A stretch of DNA of 16,660 bases, from the NCBI GenBank assembly GCA_041677345.1, contig JBAYQE010000057.1:1-16660 (forward strand), given 5' to 3'. Positions 1-8,031 of the stretch are shown piece after piece. The DNA comes from JALOAT01 sp041677345 (lineage in GTDB: Bacteria; Pseudomonadota; Gammaproteobacteria; Thiohalomonadales; Thiohalomonadaceae). The translations under genes were made by a program, and so were the position numbers. The first letter of the stretch is position 1; the number at the start of each line of letters is the position of its first letter. A model generated the notes under the pieces. The model had not been told where the DNA came from, ran no database searches, and saw only the letters and a program-made list of their open reading frames with translations.

Positions 1-2025
1 CCCGACTTCGACACGCGCAGCATCAACTTGCGCGACGCGGCGTACCGCCTGCTGAAACTGCCCACCATCGCCGACAAGCGCTTCCTCATCACCATCGGCG
101 ATCGCACCGTCACCGGCCTCATCACCCGCGACCAGATGGTCGGCCCCTGGCAGGAGCCCGTGGCGGATTGCGCCGTGACGGCCACGAGCTTCGACACCTA
201 CACCGGCGAGGCCATGGCCATGGGCGAGCGCACGCCGGTGGCGCTGGTGGACCACGCCGCGTCGGCGCGCATGGCGGTGGCCGAGGCCATCACCAACATC
301 GCTGCGGCGCGCATCGGCAAGCTCTCCGACGTCAAACTGTCCGCCAACTGGATGGCGCCCGCCGGCCACCCCGGTGAGGACGCCGGTCTGTTCGAGGCGG
401 TGAAGGCCGTGGGCATGGAACTGTGCCCGGCGCTGGGCCTCACCATCCCGGTGGGCAAGGACTCCATGTCCATGAAGACGGTGTGGGACGACAAGGGCGA
501 GAAGAAGTCCGTGACGGCGCCCCTGTCGCTTATCGTCACCGCTTTCGCCCCTGTCACCGACGTGCGCCGCACGCTCACGCCGCAACTGCGCACCGATCAG
601 GGCGACACGGACCTCATCCTCATCGATCTCGGCCGCGGCCGGCAGCGCCTGGGCGGTTCCTGCCTGGCGCAGGTCTACAAGCAGGCCGGCCATCAGGCGC
701 CGGACCTGGAAGAGCCCGAGCACCTCAAGGCGTTCTTCAACGCCATCCAGACCCTCAACGAACACAAGCTGCTGCTCGCCTATCACGACCGCTCCGACGG
801 CGGCCTGTTCGTCACCCTGGCGGAGATGGCCTTCGCGGGACGCACCGGTGTCACGGTGCAGTTGGACGGGCTGGGCGAGGATGCCGCTGCGGCGCTCTTC
901 AATGAAGAACTGGGTGCGCTGATCCAGGTGCGTCATCAGGACACCGACGACGTGCTCGCCTGGCTGCACGACTTCGGCCTGGGCAGGCACAGCCGTGTGA
1001 TCGGCGAACTCAACGAGGACGATCGCGTGGTGATCATGCACCGCGATCTCGAAGCCTTCTCGGAGCTGCGCGTCGATCTCCAGCGCGCCTGGGCCGAGAC
1101 CAGTTATCGCATGCAGTCCCTGCGCGACAATCCGGAGTGCGCGCAGGAGGAATTCGATCGCCTGCTGGATGTTTCCGATCCGGGCCTCAGTCCCGTGCTC
1201 ACCTTCGAGCCCGACGAGGACATCGTCGCGCCGTTCATCGCCAAGGGCGCGCGTCCGCGCGTGGCCATCCTGCGCGAACAGGGCGTGAACGGCCAAGTGG
1301 AAATGGCCGCGGCCTTCGACCGCGCCGGTTTCGCCAGCGTGGACGTGCACATGAGCGACGTGCTGAGTGGCCGCGTGCAGCTCAAGGACTTCCAGGGCCT
1401 GGTGGCCTGCGGCGGCTTTTCCTACGGCGATGTGCTGGGCGCGGGCGAGGGCTGGGCCAAGTCCATCCTGTTCAATCCCCGCGCGCGCGAGGAATTCGAG
1501 ACCTTCTTCCATCGCGGCGACAGCTTCGCCCTGGGCGTGTGCAACGGCTGTCAGATGATGAGCAACCTGCGCGAGCTCATCCCGGGTGCCGACGGCTGGC
1601 CGCGCTTCGTGCGCAATGAATCGGAGCAGTTCGAGGCGCGCGTGGCCATGGTGGAGGTGCTGCGCTCACCGTCCCTGTTCCTCAAGGGTATGGTAGGGTC
1701 CAAGCTGCCCATCGCCGTGGCCCACGGCGAGGGCCGCGCGGAGTTCCGCGATGCGGATGCGCCGGCCCATGCCCTGCGCGAACACCTCGCCTGCGTGCGC
1801 TACGTGGACAACTACGGCGATCCCACCGAGGTGTATCCGGCCAACCCCAACGGCTCACCGCTGGGCCTCACCGGCCTCACCACCCGCGACGGCCGTGTCA
1901 CCATCCTCATGCCGCACCCCGAGCGCGTGTTCCGCACCGTGCAGTACTCCTGGCACCCGGACGACTGGGGCGTGGACGGCCCCTGGATGCGCATGTTCCG
2001 CAACGCGCGGGTGTGGGTGGGGTGA
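1..2025 (+). CDS. purL: Phosphoribosylformylglycinamidine synthase, C-terminal half (5' end cut by window)
   Basis: PurL converts FGAR, glutamine and ATP to FGAM in the cytosol, the fourth step of de novo purine synthesis. The reading frame is open from base 1, so the TTG at 28 is internal; 674 codons are present, about half of the roughly 1,295-residue enzyme. Visible parts are the second half of the synthetase region, with DQMVGPWQ, NWMAAAGHPGEDAG-like and PVGKDSMSMK segments, and from about base 1252 the fused class I glutamine amidotransferase. There the nucleophile Cys lies in GVCNGCQM (codon 1540-1542), and the catalytic His and Glu lie in PHPERVFR (codons 1915-1917 and 1921-1923). The protein ends close to the expected C-terminus, with no frameshift. 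The long single-chain form is typical of Gammaproteobacteria. Similarity to E. coli PurL, recalled from memory, is high throughout. Confidence 0.97.
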   Translation, partial: PDFDTRSINLRDAAYRLLKLPTIADKRFLITIGDRTVTGLITRDQMVGPWQEPVADCAVTATSFDTYTGEAMAMGERTPVALVDHAASARMAVAEAITNIAAARIGKLSDVKLSANWMAPAGHPGEDAGLFEAVKAVGMELCPALGLTIPVGKDSMSMKTVWDDKGEKKSVTAPLSLIVTAFAPVTDVRRTLTPQLRTDQGDTDLILIDLGRGRQRLGGSCLAQVYKQAGHQAPDLEEPEHLKAFFNAIQTLNEHKLLLAYHDRSDGGLFVTLAEMAFAGRTGVTVQLDGLGEDAAAALFNEELGALIQVRHQDTDDVLAWLHDFGLGRHSRVIGELNEDDRVVIMHRDLEAFSELRVDLQRAWAETSYRMQSLRDNPECAQEEFDRLLDVSDPGLSPVLTFEPDEDIVAPFIAKGARPRVAILREQGVNGQVEMAAAFDRAGFASVDVHMSDVLSGRVQLKDFQGLVACGGFSYGDVLGAGEGWAKSILFNPRAREEFETFFHRGDSFALGVCNGCQMMSNLRELIPGADGWPRFVRNESEQFEARVAMVEVLRSPSLFLKGMVGSKLPIAVAHGEGRAEFRDADAPAHALREHLACVRYVDNYGDPTEVYPANPNGSPLGLTGLTTRDGRVTILMPHPERVFRTVQYSWHPDDWGVDGPWMRMFRNARVWVG

Positions 2026-2045
2026 GCGATCGCCACCGACCCGCG

Positions 2046-2315
2046 AAGAAAAGGCTTTAACCACGGGGAACACGGGGAATACGAGAGGGGACGGGGGTAG
2101 GTCACCTTGGCGCGCAGCGCCTACGTGACAATGCGGCCGGAAGATGTCACGTAGCGTCGCAACGTGACCTACGGCATGTGGGAGCGAGCTTCTGCTCGCG
2201 ACTTCCGGCCCGTGGAAACCACAGGCTGTCGCGAGCGGAAGCTCGCTCCCACACCTTGCTCCCACCCTGAGCAATCCTGGCCTTCCTCTGTGTCCCCCGT
2301 GGCAAGGCTTTTCTC
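2046..2315. repeat. Nested inverted-repeat block downstream of purL
   Basis: This fills the gap between purL and the DUF4142 gene and shows no coding signal. Three inverted repeats lie here. The outermost arms (about 2046-2073 and 2289-2315) match imperfectly, with a 2-nt gap, around AGAAAAGG and CCACGGGGAACACG. The left inner palindrome uses GTAGGTCAC (2097-2105) against GTGACCTAC (2164-2172), with TACGTGACA/TGTCACGTA nested inside. The right inner palindrome is a REP-type unit. The CCACGGGGAACACGGGG wording resembles a dispersed intergenic repeat seen in many proteobacteria; that is from memory. The terminal arms suggest a small non-autonomous element, but I see no clear target-site duplication. 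Confidence 0.75.
2177..2253. repeat. REP-type palindrome (two 26-nt arms)
   Basis: Arms 2177-2202 and 2228-2253 are reverse complements at 25 of 26 positions, separated by 25 nt. The wording GTGGGAGCGAGCTT...GCTCGCGA is the classic form of REP elements in Pseudomonas and relatives. Such units often sit between genes, where the transcript can fold into a stable stem that protects mRNA 3' ends. Here it would follow purL on the plus strand and DUF4142 on the minus strand, so it may serve both converging transcripts. That role is inference. Confidence 0.8.
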
Positions 2316-2318
2316 TCG

Positions 2319-2885
2319 TCACTCACTAAAGGATACGCCCGCCCGCGCCGCCAGTTGTTGTGCCAGGTTGAGATGGCCTTCGAGCAGCGGCAAGGTCTGT
2401 TCGGCGAAAATGCGCAGTTCCGGGGACTGGCCGGTGCTGGCCTGCTGCCGGTACAGGTCCACTGCCTCGCGGTGCATGTTGAGCTGTGCCTCCAGATACT
2501 GCCGGTCGAATTGCTGACCCGAGAGCCGGGCGAGCTGATCGCGGATCTGGATGTGGCGTGGCGCGATGGTGCGTGGCGGCGCGATGCCTTCCTCCAACGC
2601 CGCTTCGTTGAGTTGCGTGCTGGCGTTGTGATGATCGGTGATCATCCGGCCGGCAAATTGCTGGATGGCGGGGCTGGGGGACCTCTGCCGCGCCAGTTCT
2701 GCCAGTGCGATCTCCGCCTGACTGCCCTGGGCGGCCGCTACCACGAAATTGCGATCCTGTGTCGACAGGCCGGGTGTGGTGGCCGCTCCCATTCGTTCTG
2801 TGGAACGGCCATCGCCGCCATCGGTGGCGCAGCCGGTCGCCATTGCCACGAGCATGGCCAACGCCACGGATATCACGTGCCGCAT
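2319..2885 (-). CDS. DUF4142 family lipoprotein
   Basis: Predicted 188-residue exported protein. The start at 2885 was chosen because GGAGGA lies about 8 nt upstream and the protein then opens with a lipoprotein signal: MRH, a hydrophobic stretch, and a lipobox-like ATGC with Cys19. The frame is open further upstream (to 2993), but that extension spoils the signal. After a Gly/Ser/Thr-rich linker, residues about 43-187 match DUF4142 (ferritin-like helical bundle): FVVAAAQGSQAEIALAELA, then FAGRMITDHHNAS with the conserved Asp-His pair, and two more long helices. The molecular function of the family is unknown; members are periplasmic and often stress-associated. It lies downstream of the RND pump genes but 250 nt away, so it probably has its own promoter. 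Confidence 0.88.
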   Translation of the reverse strand: MRHVISVALAMLVAMATGCATDGGDGRSTERMGAATTPGLSTQDRNFVVAAAQGSQAEIALAELARQRSPSPAIQQFAGRMITDHHNASTQLNEAALEEGIAPPRTIAPRHIQIRDQLARLSGQQFDRQYLEAQLNMHREAVDLYRQQASTGQSPELRIFAEQTLPLLEGHLNLAQQLAARAGVSFSE

Positions 2886-2960
2886 GGATGGTCCTCCGGG
2901 TGGGTGAAGGTTGACCGTGAGCGTAGCAGCGCACTGCGCCGGTGCCAGCGACGAGCAAAT

Positions 2961-2979
2961 GTTCATGAATCGGATGAAC
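2961..2979. promoter_or_regulatory. Short inverted repeat upstream of DUF4142 (possible operator)
   Basis: GTTCAT (2961-2966) and ATGAAC (2974-2979) form a perfect 6-nt dyad with a 7-nt spacer, 76 nt upstream of the DUF4142 start. The spacing would fit a dimeric repressor or activator. I could not identify a convincing -35/-10 pair beside it. A dyad of this length can arise by chance, so this is only a candidate. Confidence 0.2.
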
Positions 2980-3056
2980 CTGAACGCCTGCAACCTCGCA
3001 GACGGTTCTAAACGTTGTTCGCAGCAGCGGCGAAAGACGCTGGCAGAACACAGGCA

Positions 3057-3078
3057 GTGACGGGCTGAAGCCTGTCAC
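3057..3078. other. Hairpin between the RND permease and DUF4142 genes
   Basis: GTGACGGGC and GCCTGTCAC can pair over 9 bp (one G-U on the plus strand) around a 4-nt loop, about 60 nt downstream of the RND permease stop. No T-run follows on either strand, so it is not a standard intrinsic terminator. It could stabilise the 3' end of the pump transcript. The rest of the 250-nt gap (2886-3135) shows no coding region that I can support. Confidence 0.35.
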
Positions 3079-3135
3079 CCCTTTCCGGCCGGTGACGGGT
3101 GCTTGTGTTGAGGAGACTGCCGCCGCCGATGGTAC

Positions 3136-6100
3136 TCAGAGGCTTGGGGGCCCGCCGAGCTGTTCTTCGTTCTCCAGGGCGCGCCGCCAGAAACGTGTTG
3201 GTCGCGTGTGTGGCGCCACCAGCGTATAGAGCGCCGGGATGAGGAACAGGGTGAGCAGGGTGGACAACAGCATGCCGCCGATCACCACCATGCCGATGGC
3301 GGTACGCCCCTCGGCACCCGGGCCGCTGGCCAGGGCCAGCGGTACCGCGCCGAAGATGGTTGCCACACTGGTCATGAGCACGGGCCGCAGGCGTACCGCG
3401 CCCGCCTGCAGTGCGGCGCTGCGCACGTCCACACCGCGGTCGCGGATCTGATTGGCGAATTCCACCAGCAGGATACCGTTCTTTGTCACCAGGCCGATGA
3501 GCAGCACCAGGCCCACCTGGCCGAAGAGGTTGAAGGTCTGGCCGCTCAACCACAGTGCCAGCAGCCCACCCGTGAAGGCGAGCGGGACAGTGGTCATGAT
3601 CACCAGGGGATGCAGGAAACTCTCGAACTGTGCGGCCAGTACCAGGAAGACGATGAGCAGGGCCAGCGCCGTGATCAGGGCAAGGTTGCCCTGTGCTTCA
3701 CGATAGACCTCGGCCTGCCCCAGCCAGGTGAGGCGTGCGCTCTCGGGTAGTGTCGCAACGGCGAGGGCCTCGATGCGGGCGAGCACATCCCCGAATGCGA
3801 CACCGGGTGTCAGGGTGGCGCTCAGGGTCACGGAAGGGGAACGATTCACGCGGCGGAGTTCGGGTGGCGAACCACGTTCCTCCACGCTCATTACGCTGTG
3901 CAGGGGCACCAATGCGCCTTCACGCGTGCGCAGGAAAACCCTGCGCAGGTCATCGGGCGTGCGTGTATCGCTGCGTTCCGCTTCCAGCATCACTTCATAG
4001 ATGCGCGATGCCTCGATGAACTCGGTGACATCACGTCCACCAAACAGCACCTGCAGGGCCTCGCCTACCTGGCGCGCATCGATACCCAGGTCGGCGGCGC
4101 GCCGGCGGTCGAGCCGGACGCGCAGTTGCGGTTTGTTCTCGTTGTAATCGAGCCTGGGACTCACCACGCCGGGAATGGCGGCAAGCTCGCTCAGCAGTTG
4201 CTCACCCCATTGCGCGGCCGTCGCGTAATCGGGTCCGCCGATGGCCAACTGCAGCGGCTCGAGGAATCCGCCCTGGCCCAAGGATGGCGGGTTGACCGCA
4301 AACGCTCGCGCCTCGGGCAATGCCAGTAACTCGCCCAGCAACCGGCCGGCAATGGCCTGTTGGGGTTGGTCGCGTTCATCCCACGGCGCGAGCCGCACGA
4401 TCATGAAGGCCTCGTTCACCGGCGCCGGGCCGAGGCGCGACGGCGCAATGATGGCAAGGCTGGATTCCACCGCGCCGGTGGCCATGAAGGGGCGCAGCAA
4501 GGTGTCGATGCGGTCCACCACGTCGTGCGTATAGTCGAAGTTCGCACCTTCAGGCCCCTGCACAGGGATGATGATCACGCCCCGATCCTCCGTGGGCGCG
4601 AGTTCGCGCGGCAGTTGCCGGAAGGCGAGGTAGGCCAGCACGCTGACGAGTAGTGCAACCGTGAGCACCAGCCATGGCCGCGAGACCACCTTGGCGAGGA
4701 CCGTGTGGTAGGCGGAGGCCGTGCGTACGAAGCCGCGTTCCGACCACCGGTAGAGACGGCCTTCTCGACCGGTTTCCACCAAACGTGCTGACAGCATGGC
4801 CCCCAGGGTGAGGGCCGCAAGGCTGGAAAAACTCACGGCGGCGGCGAGCGCGATGCCGAACTCGGTGAACAGTTCGCCCGTATCGCCCGGGATGAAGGCG
4901 AGTGGCACGAATACCGCCACCAGGACAACGGTGGTGGCGATGATGGCAAAGCCCACCTGATCGGCGCCGCGTGCACCGGCGAGCAACCGCGATTCACCCT
5001 GTTCATGCCGTCGATACACGTTCTCGAGCATCACGATGGCGTCGTCCACCACCAGACCGATGGCCAGTACCAGAGCAAGCAGGGTGAGTGTATTCAGGGT
5101 GTGGCCGAGCGCCCACATGACCACGAAGGTACCCACCAGTGACACGGGGATGGTCACTGCCGGCACCAGCGTAGTGCGCACGGAACGCATGAACAGAAAG
5201 ATCACCATGACCACCAGCGTGGCGGTGATCAGCATGGTGGACAGCACTTCACCCAGGGATTCCTGGATGAACACGGATTCGTCGTAGGCCACGTCCATGC
5301 GGATATCGGGGGGAACCACCGGACGCAGGGCCGCCATTTCTTCACGTACGGCACGCGTGACTGCGAGCGTGTTGGTCTTGGACTGGCGCACCACGCCCAA
5401 CCCCAGGGCATTCTGCCCGTTGAGCAGCACGGCAGAGCGATCGGATTCGGGACCGATCTCCACCCGTGCCACGTCGCCCAGGGTCAGCTGATAATCTCCT
5501 TCGGTGCGTAGCACGAGTGCGGCAAATTCCGCAGGAGTGGTAAGTCGGGTGTCACTGCGTACCGAGAACTCGCGGGCGCGGCCTTCCACCCGCCCTGCGG
5601 GCAATTCCACGTTTTCGGTCTCCAGCGCGTTTACCACGTCGGCGACCGTGATGTTGCGTGCGGCCATGGCGTCCATGTCCAGCCACACGCGCATGGCGCG
5701 GCGGCGTGAGCCGCCTACGATCACCCGTGCCACCCCAGGCAGTACCGACAGCGGTTCGGTGAGATACCGTTCAGCGAACTCGGTCAGTTCGAGCTGTGAG
5801 CGCGAATCACTGGTGAGTGAAATCCACAGTACCGGCTGGGCATCGGCGGACACCTTGGTCACTACGGGTGGGTCCGCTGCGTCGGGCAGTTCCGCCACGG
5901 CCGCGCCGAGTCGGTCACGCACGTCGGCCGCGGCGGCATCCAGGTCGCGGCGCAGATCGAATTCGATGCTGACCTCGGAGACTTCATCGCGGCTGGTGGA
6001 ATCGATGGTGCGTATACCCTCGATGCCGCTGATCTGTTCCTCGATGACCTCGGTGATCTCACGATCGATAACCTCCGCCGACGCGCCCGGGTGTACCGTG

Positions 6101-6243
6101 GTGATGGAAACCACCGGCGGATCGATGTCGGGATACTCGCGTACCCCCAGTTGCACGACACTTGCCAAGCCCAACACCAGTAACAGCAGGCTGATCACCG
6201 TGGCGAACACCGGCCGCTCGATACTGACGCGTGAGAGGATCAC
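3136..6243 (-). CDS. RND efflux pump inner-membrane permease (HAE-1 type)
   Basis: A proton-driven inner-membrane transporter of the AcrB/MexB superfamily that exports hydrophobic or amphiphilic compounds with an adaptor and an outer-membrane channel. Its 1,035 residues are a normal length. Architecture is 12 membrane helices with two large periplasmic loops (about 31-335 and 545-855). Proton-relay residues are in place: Asp400-Asp401 in helix 4 (GLVVDDAIVMLENV) and Lys921 in helix 10 (GLVTKNGILLVEFAN). The start is GTG, overlapping the adaptor stop by 4 nt (GTGA), so translation of the two is probably coupled. The C-terminal half keeps GQAEVYREAQG and FESFLHPLVIM segments typical of the family. 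Substrate cannot be read from sequence, and no TolC-like gene is present, so it must use one encoded elsewhere. Confidence 0.95.
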   Translation of the reverse strand: MILSRVSIERPVFATVISLLLLVLGLASVVQLGVREYPDIDPPVVSITTVHPGASAEVIDREITEVIEEQISGIEGIRTIDSTSRDEVSEVSIEFDLRRDLDAAAADVRDRLGAAVAELPDAADPPVVTKVSADAQPVLWISLTSDSRSQLELTEFAERYLTEPLSVLPGVARVIVGGSRRRAMRVWLDMDAMAARNITVADVVNALETENVELPAGRVEGRAREFSVRSDTRLTTPAEFAALVLRTEGDYQLTLGDVARVEIGPESDRSAVLLNGQNALGLGVVRQSKTNTLAVTRAVREEMAALRPVVPPDIRMDVAYDESVFIQESLGEVLSTMLITATLVVMVIFLFMRSVRTTLVPAVTIPVSLVGTFVVMWALGHTLNTLTLLALVLAIGLVVDDAIVMLENVYRRHEQGESRLLAGARGADQVGFAIIATTVVLVAVFVPLAFIPGDTGELFTEFGIALAAAVSFSSLAALTLGAMLSARLVETGREGRLYRWSERGFVRTASAYHTVLAKVVSRPWLVLTVALLVSVLAYLAFRQLPRELAPTEDRGVIIIPVQGPEGANFDYTHDVVDRIDTLLRPFMATGAVESSLAIIAPSRLGPAPVNEAFMIVRLAPWDERDQPQQAIAGRLLGELLALPEARAFAVNPPSLGQGGFLEPLQLAIGGPDYATAAQWGEQLLSELAAIPGVVSPRLDYNENKPQLRVRLDRRRAADLGIDARQVGEALQVLFGGRDVTEFIEASRIYEVMLEAERSDTRTPDDLRRVFLRTREGALVPLHSVMSVEERGSPPELRRVNRSPSVTLSATLTPGVAFGDVLARIEALAVATLPESARLTWLGQAEVYREAQGNLALITALALLIVFLVLAAQFESFLHPLVIMTTVPLAFTGGLLALWLSGQTFNLFGQVGLVLLIGLVTKNGILLVEFANQIRDRGVDVRSAALQAGAVRLRPVLMTSVATIFGAVPLALASGPGAEGRTAIGMVVIGGMLLSTLLTLFLIPALYTLVAPHTRPTRFWRRALENEEQLGGPPSL

Positions 6244-7295
6244 GACGGTTCCGGCGCGGCCTGTACCGGCCGCCCGTCCTCCACCTTCTGCGTGCCCGAG
6301 GTGATCACCACTTCGCCGGGCGCCAGGCCCTCACGTATTTCCACCAGGCCGGGCCGGCGTTCACCCAGGATCACGTCGCGCCGTCGGGCGGTGCCGTCCT
6401 GCAGGGTGTACACGAAGGTCGCGGGGCCTGCGTGCAACACCGATGTCTCCGGTACCGCCGGCGCATGGCGGCTGGCAAGCACCACGTCCACGCTGACGAA
6501 CAGACCCGGCCGCAGTCCGTTGCCGTCGGCGAGATCGGCCTCGACCGCGATGGCGCGGGTGGCCGGATCAACGCGGTTGTCGATCTCGCTGATGCGTCCC
6601 GTGAACGTCGTGTCGAAACCGGGGACGTGGACCTGCACGGCGAGGCCGCTACGCAGCCGTGGCAGCAGTTCGGAAGGCAGGCGGAAGGCGAGGGTGAGGT
6701 GCTCCACAGTAGCCAGGGTAGCGATGGGTGTACCCGGCTCGACCAGTGCGCCGGGGCTCACCTGGCGCAGGCCGATCACCCCGGTGAACGGTGCAGTGAT
6801 GCGCCGCTCGGCCAGTGCTGCCGCCGCCTGTGCACGCTGCGCACGCGCGGCATCCCAGCGTGCGTTCGCTTCGTCCACCTCCGCTTGGGCAATCAGTTGC
6901 TGGCCGCGCAACGCCTGCAGGCGGCGCGCCTGACGTGCTGCTTCGTTTTCCTCCACGCGTGCCGCTGCCAACCCGGCCTGCTCTTGCCCCGCGTCCAGCT
7001 CGACCAGCGGCGCGCCGCGTGCGACACGTTGTCCTTCCTTGAACAGGATGCGCTCCACGGTGCCGGTGGCACGCGCGGTGACGGTGACCTGTTCCGCCGC
7101 TTCCACCGTGCCCACTGCGCGGGTGGTGGTCTCGAACGGCAGTGCACGTACCACGGCGGTGGTGACGCGCGGCGGCATGGCGGCGAAGGAGGCGAAACCC
7201 GTTTCCCCCGGGGGGCGGCGCGCCTGCCACCAGGCGACTCCCGTGGCGAGGGCGATCGCCAGCACGAGCAATGCCGCGACAGCGCGTCGGGTCAT
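6240..7295 (-). CDS. RND efflux periplasmic adaptor (membrane fusion protein)
   Basis: The adaptor links the RND permease to an outer-membrane channel. It has 351 residues, with the ATG at 7295 preceded by GAGGAA. An N-terminal hydrophobic anchor (about residues 5-23) has no lipobox Cys, so it is probably an uncleaved membrane anchor. A beta-barrel/lipoyl region follows (about 55-102, GTVEAAEQVTVTARATGTV), then an Ala/Glu/Arg-rich coiled-coil hairpin (about 103-163). The second lipoyl half contains ITAPFTGVIGLRQVSPG (166-182), and the C-terminal beta-barrel and membrane-proximal domain includes GLRPGLFVSVDV. The short hairpin is like MexH-type adaptors. The stop codon overlaps the permease start. 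It lies 77 nt downstream of the SRPBCC gene with no terminator seen, so a three-gene transcript is possible. Confidence 0.94.
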   Translation of the reverse strand: MTRRAVAALLVLAIALATGVAWWQARRPPGETGFASFAAMPPRVTTAVVRALPFETTTRAVGTVEAAEQVTVTARATGTVERILFKEGQRVARGAPLVELDAGQEQAGLAAARVEENEAARQARRLQALRGQQLIAQAEVDEANARWDAARAQRAQAAAALAERRITAPFTGVIGLRQVSPGALVEPGTPIATLATVEHLTLAFRLPSELLPRLRSGLAVQVHVPGFDTTFTGRISEIDNRVDPATRAIAVEADLADGNGLRPGLFVSVDVVLASRHAPAVPETSVLHAGPATFVYTLQDGTARRRDVILGERRPGLVEIREGLAPGEVVITSGTQKVEDGRPVQAAPEPS

Positions 7296-7372
7296 CGTTT
7301 CCTCGTCGTCGCACCGGTGATGTCTTGAAACTTAGCAGTGATGCAGCGGCTCCCGTCCCTGGAGACCGGCCT

Positions 7373-7819
7373 TCAGTGGGGCAGTGACGGTGGCTTGTGT
7401 GGCGCAGGCAGGTCGTACAGCAACCGTTCCCGGAAGCGTTCCAGGTCCAGGTGGAGACGGCGTGAGGCCTCTTCCAGGTAACCCACGGCGTCGTCGGTGT
7501 GTTCCGAGGGTTCGATCTCCGCCTCGATGGTGAGCCGCGTGGTGCCGAATTCCGTAGGGCGCACCTCCACGATGGTATCGTTCACATGCTCGGGGCCGCT
7601 CCACACGAGGCGGGTGTCGGCCACGGTTTCCACCACCTCTGCATCCCACTCACGCATCTGCCCGTTGATGCGGCCGCGCCAATGCAGCCGGCCCGCGCCC
7701 AATTCGCGCACTTCCTCTATACCCGAGAGGAATTCGGGATAGATCTCGAAGTGCATCCAGTAGGCGTAAACGGTTTCCGCAGTGGCGGGGATTTCGATGG
7801 AATCACGAATTCGTGCCAT
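7373..7819 (-). CDS. SRPBCC-fold protein (polyketide cyclase/dehydrase-like)
   Basis: Predicted 148-residue soluble protein with a START/Bet v1-like fold, which binds a hydrophobic ligand in a deep cavity. The start at 7819 is preferred: GGAG lies 9 nt upstream, and homologues begin at this I-x-I-x-A strand (residues 5-11), whereas the frame extended to 7900 adds non-conserved sequence. Family marks include ETVYAYWMHFEIYPEFLSGI (15-34), RLHWRGRINGQMREWDAEVVE (44-64) and the WSGPEH strand, ending in a long amphipathic C-terminal helix and a Pro-rich tail. Many relatives are small orphan proteins of unknown ligand. It may be co-transcribed with the efflux pair downstream. A hairpin directly before its AUG would bury the ribosome binding site. 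Confidence 0.85.
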   Translation of the reverse strand: MARIRDSIEIPATAETVYAYWMHFEIYPEFLSGIEEVRELGAGRLHWRGRINGQMREWDAEVVETVADTRLVWSGPEHVNDTIVEVRPTEFGTTRLTIEAEIEPSEHTDDAVGYLEEASRRLHLDLERFRERLLYDLPAPHKPPSLPH

Positions 7820-7846
7820 GGGATCGGCTCCAAGGGGCCAGATCCC
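7820..7846 (-). promoter_or_regulatory. RNA hairpin covering the SRPBCC ribosome binding site
   Basis: Read on the minus strand, GGGATC, a bulged T, then GGCCCC pairs with GGAGCC GATCCC. This is 12 stacked positions with one A-C mismatch, closed by a CTTG loop, and its last base abuts the ATG at 7819. The GGAG Shine-Dalgarno sequence lies inside the right arm. A transcript starting upstream of 7846 would hide the site, so translation could respond to temperature, a protein or RNA remodelling. The structure is seen in the sequence; regulation is inference. Confidence 0.5.
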
Positions 7847-7977
7847 TCTGGCAGGCACGTCCTGTCCCAACTCTAGCCGCTGGGGAGTGCGCCGGGCCAA
7901 ACCTGCGCGTCCTGTCGTTCTCCGGGACAGAAGGAATGTTTCATCGGCTGCCGTGCCTCATGCGTCGGGAGGGGGGC

Positions 7978-8008
7978 TTGCTCCAAAGCGGAGACACACA
8001 TCTAGACT
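7978..8008 (+). promoter_or_regulatory. Possible sigma-70 promoter of the peroxiredoxin-glutaredoxin gene
   Basis: TTGCTC (7978-7983) and TAGACT (8003-8008) stand 19 bp apart, 24 nt before the ATG at 8032. The spacer is longer than the ideal 17, so this is a weak call. The rest of the divergent gap (7847-7977) shows nothing I can name; I looked for an OxyR-like pattern of spaced ATAG/CTAT half-sites and saw none. Confidence 0.25.
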
Positions 8009-8031
8009 TGAGGCAGGAACTGGAGGGACCG

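Noticed and set aside
28..2025. TTG at 28 as the start of purL
   Set aside because: The frame is open and conserved from base 1, and the enzyme should have about 620 more residues upstream. It is truncated by the window, not a short gene.
2026..2318. CRISPR-like array in the repeat-rich gap
   Set aside because: The repeats are inverted and different from one another, not regularly spaced direct repeats with spacers, and no cas gene is nearby.
6231..7328. 365-codon open frame on the plus strand opposite the adaptor gene
   Set aside because: Antisense shadow of a clear membrane fusion protein; composition is typical of a mirrored GC-rich gene.
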